Source of the DNA: Cylindrodendrum hubeiense
Taxonomy: Eukaryota > Ascomycota > Sordariomycetes > Hypocreales > Nectriaceae
Direction of reading: 5' to 3'
DNA: 16,499 bases
Assembly: GCA_014621425.1 (NCBI GenBank)
Contig: JAANBB010000669.1
Span: 1-16,499 of the forward strand
The notes beneath the pieces are model-generated. The model was not told where the DNA came from. It saw only the letters and a program-made list of their open reading frames with translations, and ran no database searches. Below, piece by piece: positions 8,330-16,499 of this stretch. Positions within the stretch are counted from its first letter, which is position 1; the number at the start of each line of letters is the position of its first letter. Made by a program: the position numbers and the translations under genes.

Positions 8330-9725
8330 TTATGCAATCAGTCCATACAAGGCTGCTTCCAACTCCTTTACTAATGTGTTGATTAAACTGTCCCCGACTG
8401 GGAGAATTTGGACGAACACAACTCCCGCTACGCCCGATTGACGGTCTACCCACCACGATAGGTTGGGAAAGCCGGTCCAGTTGACCGAACCCGCCGCCCG
8501 CCGCCCTTTGAGTGCAGTCAGGTTCACTGTCCCAGCAAGTGTATGGTCACCATCGGTGTCTTCGTCCCAACTACCAGCCAATGCACTCCTGAAACTTCCT
8601 TTGACCACCTCCAGGTAGTTCTTGCGAATATTGATCTGTGGTTTCAGCATCTCCCCGACGGATTCACGGCTTATAAGTGGCCCACCATCTTGGAGGAGCG
8701 CGACAAGTAACTTGCTATAATCCGGGACAGTGCTATATAGCCCTATTCCACCGAGGTCCTCCGGTGCTGGCCGACCTGATGCGTATGGAATTTGGGCGCT
8801 CTTGAACTTTCTTCGTTCGTCCTTTGTTCGAATGCTCATCTCCAATAGTGGAGGTAAAGTGTCCCAACGCTTTTCGGGATGAAACGTTGTGTTCTTGAGA
8901 TCAAGAGGTTGAAAGATGTTCTCTTCCATGTAATCACCCAATGATTTACCAGAGACGATTTCAACCTGTCCAATTTTAGTGAATTTCCTTGACCTTGCTG
9001 AGTGTGGGGTAATATACTATGCGCCCAGCCCAATCCAGTCCGGGCCCGTAGAGCCAAGATTCTCCCGGCTCGAAGACTAAGGGAGTATCGTAATCCGCCT
9101 GTCAAGTAATCAACATCCGACGACACCAGCTGTAGTGCCAAGGAACTGTACACATACCAGTTTTCCAGTACTGGATCGTGGATTTGGTCTGTCAACAACC
9201 TTGATCCACGTTCCAAGTTGAGAGTTGAGAGCTGGATATGCAAAGCCGCTCTGATGTGATAGAAGATGCCTGAAGGTTGAGTTGAGCACTGCGAAAACTC
9301 GAAAGTTGGATTGAAAACGAACCTCAGAGTGATTTCATGCTTTGCCTTTCGCACCACAGGGTTTCCATCACTGTCAAAGCTATTCAAGACTTGTCTAGTT
9401 GCCAATTCCGGCAAGTATGAACTGACGCCTTCATCCAAGGTAACAAGCCCCCTCTCAACGAGCTGCATCACAGCTACTGAGGTAAACAGTTTCGTCATGG
9501 ACGCAATCCAGCATAAAGCATCAACTGGAAGGGGCTTTTTGCTTTCAACTGCAAGGCTTCCTCGAGATCCAGAGTAGATCACCTCTCCTGTCATGTCGTC
9601 AGCAATGTGGCGAGAGGTCTGACGGCCATATTTTTACCCTTAGAGTTGACGGCTTGAAAGACTACGCCATGTATAATGCCTCTTTCGACGTAGTCCTCCA
9701 GAATCTGACCGATGCGCTCCGCCAT
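8330..9725 (-). CDS. LovD-like acyltransferase / class C beta-lactamase-fold esterase (five exons)
   Basis: A 393-residue serine hydrolase-fold enzyme of the LovD/EstB group; members move acyl groups onto alcohols or hydrolyse esters. Exons: 9725-9638, 9587-9323, 9269-9158, 9098-9018, 8965-8330; introns are 50, 53, 59 and 52 nt, all in frame. The nucleophile motif is SMTK, Ser59 and Lys62. RHLLSHQSG, created by splicing intron 2, matches the family's RHLLTHTSG block. The general-base Tyr172 lies in WLYGPGLDWAG (170-180). Near the C-terminus WTGFPNLSWWVD takes the place of the family's Gly-rich strand. There is no signal peptide, so it is probably cytosolic. An upstream in-frame ATG at 9821 would add 32 residues; I prefer 9725 because a TAAATA box sits at 9848-9853, only 27 bp before 9821. 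No polyketide synthase is nearby to donate an acyl group, so plain esterase activity is equally possible. Confidence 0.92.
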
Positions 9726-9847
9726 TTTGCCGTGAAGGACGTACACGGTTTGGAAACTCGCAATGGTGGTTGGCCTTATGGCACCTCTGCGTAAAGGAAG
9801 CGGCCGGATAGGTGAAACCATTTGAAAAGGTTTTGTTTCAGTTGTCC

Positions 9848-9896
9848 TATTTAGAGGTCCGGGGTGTCAGTGAAATCGGGCCCGGAGTCCGAGATT
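9848..9896. promoter_or_regulatory. TATA-like box and CGG-N3-CCG site upstream of the LovD-like gene
   Basis: TAAATA (minus strand, 9853-9848) lies about 123 bp before the preferred start. CGGAGTCCG (9883-9891) has the same inverted CGG pair and 3-bp gap as upstream of the monooxygenase; CCCGGAGTCCGAGATT (9881-9896) matches that site at 14 of 16 bases. It is 158 bp before the start codon. Confidence 0.55.
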
Positions 9897-10584
9897 GCCT
9901 CCATCAATGTCGGCACGGGATTAACCCCACCGACCGGGTCCGAAATCTTTTATTCGGGCCAGGGGTTCCGGTTATCAGGACTAGAAACAAATCTTACCAC
10001 TGGTGGCATGACTCGGGTCAATTTAACGAACGATGTAAATAACACAGGCACAGAGTCGTACAAAAGTGATCTTTAGAAGATAACTGGAAGGCTCATTAAT
10101 TAAGGTTGTTGTGGAATGATTCATTAGGGATGATGCCTCAATTGTGTGAAGACACTGTGTTGTTTTGTTATTGTGCTGCCTTTGATCTATCCCTTGGGGC
10201 GATAAAAGCCAAGACTCCTGCTCATCCTTCTTGTTCAATCTCTTTCAATCTCTTTGCGCAATGCCTTGTATCTGAAACTTAACTTATACTATCATCTGAT
10301 CTCTGATGACCTCGGTTCCCTATAATTTCTCCCAACATTTTATTTTCTTCAGGTTCAGAGCCCTTTCCGGGCTTATTTTAATTGAACTCCATCATTAACT
10401 ATAATCTAATATCACCGAATCACTGTTGAGATACGCCGAGTGAGTAGAAAATACTGCAATAAATGACCCGAGGAGAAACTGACTAATATCAACTATAACA
10501 AGATAGAAAAACAGAGCAAATGGATCACGTCGGAGCTGTTATCAAACAAACCCGATAGCGACAGGATTCGGACGACCTTCTCTC
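9897..10584. other. Intergenic, LovD-like gene upstream and carboxylesterase 3' side
   Basis: No gene seen. AATAAA on the minus strand at 10344-10339, about 240 nt past the carboxylesterase stop, may be its poly(A) signal. Further CCG-rich words lie at about 9926-9937, near the CGG-N3-CCG site. Confidence 0.45.
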
Positions 10585-12279
10585 CTAAACACCGATCGCG
10601 GCGATCGCTGGCCAGTAGACTTTGCACACACTGTCGAGAGTTTTCCCTTCAATTAATTCTCCCCAGGACGTTCCGTTTCCGCCCATCACCTGTAAATCCC
10701 GGACAGCTTTGCCAACCTGAGGCCAACCAGGACCAGCTTCGGGATCCTTGGCGAACTGGGACCACGTACGCTGCATATATCTGCTAAGTCTGACCTGCTG
10801 CGACGTTGTCTGGTTGTCCCTCGGGTAAGTTCCAAAGATGAGGCTATTCTCGGATGTGTGCCAGACTCCAGCACCGGGGAAAGGCTGTAAATTCGGGAAG
10901 CTGGCGTTAAAGTAGTAACGCCACACTGCTTGGCCAGCATTTGCAGAAATAGTAGCAAGTGCTGATGTTGTACAAGTATATGCGAAATCGGTGATGATCC
11001 GCGACTTGAGCTCGAATTCAGACGCGTTCTCTGGATATGTAGAAAGAACGTGTTCCACAACTGTAGCATCATTTTGAAATATGCTCCCTAGAGCGATACG
11101 TGGAGGTGGAAAGATCATCGCTAACATAGTTCCCTCGTCCGCATTCGTCCCAATCATCAATGGGACCTTTGCCGCGTTGCCCTGCTCAAGAGCGTGTGCA
11201 AAGTTGCCAAGGTCAGTCGTTCCGTCAATGGCGGGCGGGAATCCAAGGTTATATCGGTCAATGACTTGTCGTATCTTCTCAACAGGTGCCGCCTGCACGC
11301 AGGACAATTGTGACGCTCCTGACGGTTCACCATTGCATCCTAGGCCATTGGCAAGTGTCTCCCAGGACTTGTCACCGTCGCCCTGCACACCTCGCGCTTG
11401 GCTTTGCAGAATGGCGGCTCGAAAAGACAGCGGCTCTGGTGGATTTGCTAGAATTTGTTTCACAGAATAGGCGCCAGCGGATTCACCAACGAGGGTGACC
11501 TTTGCTGGATCACCCCCGAATCCCCCTATATTTTCGTGGACCCATTTCAGTGCTAGTCTCTGGTCTAAAAGGCCAAGATTGCGCTGTTCGAGTGGAATTT
11601 CTGGCGAAGCAGGGAACCCAAACACTGAGGTAATGATCTGTCAGCAGCTGACCGTCACGCTTTGGCAGGAAAGGTTAGTTTACCGCCCAATCTGTAATTG
11701 ATGGTGACAACGACGACGTTTTCGTTGGCGGCAATTGAGGAGCCATCAAACTCGTGATGCCTACCAGACCCAATCTGGTAGTTTCCGCCGTGAATCCAAA
11801 ACAGCACAGGAGTTCCGGAACCGACAGTTGCGGATGCCGGAACAAAGATGTTGAGATAAAGACAGTCTTCGCTTTCCGGAAGTGGAGGACTGTTAAAAAT
11901 CTCTCGATAATGCTCCACTGCAAGATGTTTCACAATGAGATCGTCTGGATCCTGCACTTCCATTTGGGAGGAGCTTACTGATAAACTGCTGGTGGCAGGA
12001 TGGTTTGAGTTCCTGTGCATTCAGGGGCAACTCCCATGGTACAGGAGGAACAGCCGGGAGGAAGCGCTCTGGAGGTGAAGCAAACGGAACACCGAGAAAC
12101 TGTTTGACAGTCGCACCTGGGTACGTCGGTTGCACGGTTGTTGCTCCTAAAACCTTCCCATAATCCAAAGTGACCGTGGGAGGTGGACTGCCTCCCGCAG
12201 GGCAGGTTTGTCTTTGATAGACGAGCCACGACAAAAGAATGCCGAAAGCGGGCCAAGCAACTGACTTGGGGGAAAGCAT
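10585..12279 (-). CDS. Type-B carboxylesterase/lipase, probably secreted (three exons)
   Basis: A 524-residue alpha/beta-hydrolase of the type-B carboxylesterase family, which cleaves carboxylic esters through a Ser-Glu-His triad. Exons: 12279-11979, 11917-11684, 11624-10585; introns are 61 and 59 nt and both keep frame. Intron 1 (GTAAGC to TTGCAG) has no obvious branch site, but it is the choice that links SCHQQF to the EDCLYLN signature (117-123). The nucleophile elbow is GESAG with Ser227, after FGGDP. Glu342 in GTNADEGT and His434 in VWHTSE complete the triad. The N-terminus has an uncharged core (about residues 7-21, [15 protein letters not shown]) like a signal peptide, and NxS/T sites such as NQT and NGT fit a glycosylated secreted or vacuolar enzyme. 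Length is normal. It is the last of three codirectional genes and the only one of them with an export signal. Confidence 0.93.
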
Positions 12280-12343
12280 ATTTGCTCGCGAGAGCAGATT
12301 GAGATGTTGTAGAGAGAGGTCTGATGGTCGTGAAAACTGAAGG

Positions 12344-12350
12344 TTTTATA
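12344..12350 (-). promoter_or_regulatory. TATA box of the carboxylesterase gene
   Basis: TATAAAA on the minus strand, 65-71 bp before the start codon, with a CT-rich leader between. The spacing is nearly the same as in the monooxygenase gene. Confidence 0.65.
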
Positions 12351-12435
12351 CGGGCGGGGTAGTGAATTCGCTCAAGACTGACAATTAGATCTACTCTAGC
12401 TGTGGTTAGGGTGCGAGTCGGACAGTCTAGCTGCT

Positions 12436-12503
12436 CGGAGACCGTATCCAACCTCCCTTCCGAATCTAATTGCCAGAGAGCTAATACACGGATCACGGAC
12501 CCG
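12436..12503. promoter_or_regulatory. CGG-N3-CCG site upstream of the carboxylesterase
   Basis: CGGAGACCG (12436-12444) repeats the inverted CGG pair with a 3-bp gap, 157 bp before the start codon. It differs from the LovD-gene core by one base but has no flanking similarity. A related CGG-N2-CCG word lies at 12496-12503. Confidence 0.4.
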
Positions 12504-12533
12504 AGAGAATCTTCTCTAGCCGAGAGGCCGGTA

Positions 12534-12581
12534 GTAGTTTAGGCTAAACTACCAGTATTACGAGTTGTGACTAAAGTCACA
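12534..12581. repeat. Two adjacent perfect palindromes at the edge of the AT-rich block
   Basis: The first is GTAGTTTAG, G, CTAAACTAC (12534-12552). The second is TGTGACT, AA, AGTCACA (12566-12581). Both lie just before base composition drops into the AT-rich block. They could be regulator sites or ends of the element that decayed there. Confidence 0.7.
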
Positions 12582-12582
12582 C

Positions 12583-13290
12583 ATATACCCTATAGAAATC
12601 CTCCAATTGAAAAGGAAATCACTTAAAATAGCTACCCCAACTAATGGGTGTTATATTTATTTATATAATTCGTTTACCAGTATTATAGATAAATAAATAG
12701 TATATTTAAATTTATATTTTAAATAATAATCTTTTTAAAGACAATCAATCTTTTTAAATTGAGATTAAAATAGTTTTAGTTTTAAAACTAAAGTTTTTAT
12801 TAAATGGTATAACTCTATAAAGCTTTAAAAGAATAGAGATATAGGGCTGTTTTAGACTTGTTTTTTCTATTTAATATACTTCCTAGAGAGTATGAACTTT
12901 CATAAAATTCTTTATATTATATTAAGTAATAATAAGTTAAGTTTTAAAATTATATTTATTTTAATCTTAATTTAGTAAAGTTATAACTCTTTTTAAAAGA
13001 AACTACTATTTAAGAAAGAAATAAAGTATAGTATTTATTTATCTATAATACTTATTAGATATATATATTACCTAAATATTAATATTCATAATTATAATAT
13101 AATAGAAATATCAAAATCTCATTTTGGAATACCTTTTTTACTATTAATATTCAAGTCTTTACTTACTTATAGCTGAAAATATCTCTAATAACTATAATTA
13201 AGTTAGCATTACTATTCTTAGCTAAAAATATATTCAAGAACCTGGTTATAATTAGCTTAAAAGAGCAGCTATTTATTAATTAATACAGTG
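12583..13290. other. AT-rich block, RIP-like transposon relic
   Basis: About 700 bp of nearly pure A/T with many TpA steps, almost no CpG and no frame of use. The contrast with both flanks is sharp. This is the pattern left when a duplicated transposon is mutated from C to T. No terminal repeats or transposase motif survive that I can recognise. Confidence 0.65.
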
Positions 13291-14272
13291 AGTGATCTAG
13301 AACCTTTGGGCTAGATAGTTATTAATAGGGATATAATTGGGGAGGAACCTGCGCACAGAAGGAGTGAGCATTATTACATCTTAGATTTGAATTTTCCTCT
13401 CAATCAGACAGACAGAGGTCTCGAAGACCTCATTATCAGAGTTAATAAAGACCTTTTGACCTTAACGTTTGAGAGATTTTACAAGGCTATTTTGACCGCA
13501 GTCGCGATCCTCGTCTGACCTCAGTCTTCCTGTTTCATTCTGTCTCACTAACTCATCAGACCAAAAGTGGAATGCACACTCCAACAGGAGGCGATAATCA
13601 CAAGAGATGCATATTATGTAACACTTCCACTTCGCCAATTGACGGGCTGCCGCGGGCCACATCAATGCCTTGTTACCATTATTTCCTGCGGTCGACCTGA
13701 TAGAGCACCCAATTAAATACTTTCCTATTAGGAAACATAAGCCTCAGATCAATCCGACCACATACACATAGTCTGGTGCGGCTTCGGGCAGACCAAGCAA
13801 GACACCTGTGCGACGCTTTTCTGTGCACCCTCTCAAGAAATAGCAGATGATTTGGGTGTCAGCTATTGAAATTTCCCGCCGCTAAATTAGCACATTAAAA
13901 TTATCCCATCCTTTTCCATCTCTTTCACTCATCCCTATCGGTATCCCATACCCCGCATCCCGACTAAGGTGGGCGGGAGGGAAGGACACAGCTGCAGACG
14001 TGAAGGTGCGGGGGTGATCCGGATGGGGTATGTTCCACAACCTGTTGAATTTGATAGCCAATAAAAGCTTATGGAGACATGCCTCGGGAAACCGGTCTCC
14101 CTCTTTTGTCGCAGCGGAATCCGAACGCCCGGAAAAAGCTAAAATTCGCGGCCCATCCAACTTATCTACTTGTCCGATTTTCGACCACCAGAAAGAAGGC
14201 TGGTTAGCAGATTCTCCTTTATTGAACCAACAATCGCACTTGAGCGTACGAGATCCTACCCCGGTCGAACTG
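13291..14272 (+). promoter_or_regulatory. Upstream region of the second NmrA-like gene
   Basis: No separate gene is seen. A pyrimidine-rich tract at about 13905-13940 looks like a transcription start zone. CATACCCCGCATCC (13947-13960) and GGATGGGGTATG (14021-14032) are inverted copies with one extra base, so the transcript could form a long stem over a 60-nt loop. An ATG at 14030 is in frame with the gene with no stop between. Confidence 0.4.
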
Positions 14273-15187
14273 ATGTCGCAACCTTCAAGAAAGATCGCTC
14301 TGGTCGGGCCGGGTGACCTGGGACGCTACATCTTGGAGGAACTCGCCAAGCAGCACGACGTCATGGTTCTCACACGCAGTGTTAAAAGTTGGATCACCGA
14401 CCTCAAGGTACCTCAACAGATCATCGAAGACTTTTCGGTGGAGAGTGTGCTCCCTCATCTTGCGGACCGTGAGATCCTGATATCTACACTCTCTATCACG
14501 GATTCCACATCGGTCGACATTCATCTTGAGCTTCTAGAAGCATGCATACAATCGACAGGTTGCAAGAAATTCATCCCATCCGAGTTTACGGGGAATATTC
14601 GAGACGAGCCAATGCAGCCGATCTTCTACTATGAAGTACATGAACCTGTGCGAGAGGCCTTGCGCAAACAAAACAATGTTACTTGGACACTGTTCTGCAA
14701 TGGATGGTTCTTGGACTATGCGGTACCATCGTCCAATCGCTATTTCAATGATGGCCAAGCGTTCTCAATGGATTTCAAGACCAAGGTTATCAAAGTGTAC
14801 GGCAAAGGAACCCAGCTGGTTGACCTAACGAGTGCGCGCGACGTGGGCAAAGCCCTAGCCGAGCTGGTTAAGCACGACGAATGGGAGGATTACACCTTCG
14901 TCCGTGGAGAGAAGATCTCGTGGCAGGGACTCTTTGACGTGATCCATCGCCGAGACCCCACCTGGATCAAGAAGACGATATCGCTGGCAGAGTCGGTGAA
15001 GCTGATCGTGGACAACGGGCCCGGAAAGGTTAGGGGTCAGTTGGAGGTTTATGGCCATTCAGATGGGGCAGTCTCGCCTGACGATAAGATCGAGGCTCAA
15101 CGTGCGAAATATTTCCAGGGTGTCAAATTTCGGGGTTTGGAGGAGCTACTCGACGAAGCAGATGCCCATCCAAACAAGATCTTGTAA
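14273..15187 (+). CDS. NmrA-like / isoflavone-reductase-like NAD(P)-binding protein (copy 2)
   Basis: A 304-residue single-exon paralogue of the gene at 1516. The cofactor motif is intact, IALVGPGDLGRYI (8-20), with Arg35 in LTRS fitting NADPH. KKFIPSEF (98-105) keeps the family motif that copy 1 has lost, and TSARD lies at 187-191. Blocks shared with copy 1 include IHLxLLEAC, the WTxFCxGWxxDY segment, YGxGxQxVDxTSARD, SLAES and a YFxxxKFR C-terminal part, so the two come from a duplication or a shared ancestor. It is cytosolic by sequence and could be a reductase or a redox sensor. The start at 14273 gives the normal family length; the frame is also open upstream to an ATG at 14030, which would add 81 residues. 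It converges on the carboxylesterase at 15630, with a 442-bp gap. Confidence 0.92.
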   Translation: MSQPSRKIALVGPGDLGRYILEELAKQHDVMVLTRSVKSWITDLKVPQQIIEDFSVESVLPHLADREILISTLSITDSTSVDIHLELLEACIQSTGCKKFIPSEFTGNIRDEPMQPIFYYEVHEPVREALRKQNNVTWTLFCNGWFLDYAVPSSNRYFNDGQAFSMDFKTKVIKVYGKGTQLVDLTSARDVGKALAELVKHDEWEDYTFVRGEKISWQGLFDVIHRRDPTWIKKTISLAESVKLIVDNGPGKVRGQLEVYGHSDGAVSPDDKIEAQRAKYFQGVKFRGLEELLDEADAHPNKIL

Positions 15188-15629
15188 TGCGGTATAGCAC
15201 TGGCGTGAAATGGCCACCCCGGATAATATACGCACGTGTGTAGACGGCGTTCATTCTCGCTTCTAGAGCATCATGGGGTCACATGTGTAGAAAGGTTCTA
15301 AAGTCAGATGTGAGACATATAAAGTAGGACGGCACAAGATAGCCTGCATATCACTGCGAGAATACATACACTCTTAGAACCGAACGAGGGATGCTGTGTA
15401 TTAATCCTACTTGGCTAACTAATAGCTCGTATCTCAATCCAACCTGATCACGCTTTTGATACATCTTGATTCAAACCTGTTCCATAGGGAACGTGAAGTC
15501 GATGTGAAAAAGGGCTCAGAAGTCACTTGTACTTTTCACCTCAGTCTTTTGAAAAGCCAAAGATCCATTCTGTAAAGCCAGATACCAGCGATGGTATAGT
15601 TGGTTTTAGGTATACACTCTTTTGTCACG
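15188..15629. other. Convergent intergenic gap
   Basis: The 3' sides of the second NmrA-like gene and the second carboxylesterase meet here. No gene, repeat or clear terminator structure is seen. Confidence 0.5.

Positions 15630-16499
<870 letters not shown>

Noticed and set aside
9726..9821. N-terminal extension of the LovD-like protein from the ATG at 9821
   Set aside because: A TAAATA box lies only 27 bp before it, and the extra 32 residues do not resemble the family, whose members start near the helix that begins at 9725.
11081..11470. 129-codon plus-strand ORF
   Set aside because: It is antisense to the conserved third exon of the carboxylesterase and is a shadow of its codon use.
11952..11978. 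27-nt intron in the carboxylesterase (GTAAGC to TGCAG)
   Set aside because: It is too short and breaks the frame; the 61-nt intron to 11918 keeps frame and joins the SEDCLYLN region correctly.

Overview
The window looks like nuclear DNA of a filamentous ascomycete (Pezizomycotina, possibly a eurotiomycete; the species cannot be told). The evidence is short introns of 47-61 nt with GTAAGT-like donors and CTRAC-type branch sites, pyrimidine-rich leaders before start codons, promoters with clear TATA boxes, and two very AT-rich blocks of the kind left by repeat-induced point mutation (RIP). Six protein genes are well supported, four of them complete enzymes of secondary-metabolite or catabolic type.

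Layout. 1-240 is AT-rich. 1173-1258 holds a 37-bp direct repeat upstream of an intronless NmrA/isoflavone-reductase-like gene (1516-2421, +). 2422-5256 has no firm gene: it contains a 148-bp MITE with 24-bp inverted ends and TA target duplications (2960-3111), a tRNA-like/SINE-like remnant, a poly-G run with an undetermined base, and a doubtful two-exon hypothetical gene on the minus strand. Then come three codirectional minus-strand genes: a six-exon Baeyer-Villiger-type flavin monooxygenase (5457-7315), a five-exon LovD-like serine transesterase/beta-lactamase-fold esterase (8330-9725), and a three-exon, probably secreted type-B carboxylesterase (10585-12279). A second AT-rich block (12583-13290) separates these from a second intronless NmrA-like gene (14273-15187, +), which converges on a second type-B carboxylesterase cut by the window edge (15630-16499, -).

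The exon structures were rebuilt by hand from splice signals and frame continuity; every junction keeps frame. In the monooxygenase the last intron hides the true C-terminus, so the naive stop at 5585 is wrong.

How the genes may work together (inference). A Baeyer-Villiger enzyme turns a ketone into an ester or lactone. Three different serine esterases/acyltransferases lie beside it, which could hydrolyse or transfer that ester, and two NAD(P)-binding reductase-like proteins could make or sense the redox state. No polyketide synthase, NRPS, terpene cyclase, transporter or transcription factor is in view, so this is either the tailoring arm of a larger cluster or a self-contained ketone/ester breakdown module. 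The three central genes each carry a CGG-N3-CCG site upstream, and those of the monooxygenase and the LovD-like gene match over 14 of 16 bases. That suggests shared control by a Zn(II)2Cys6 regulator encoded elsewhere.
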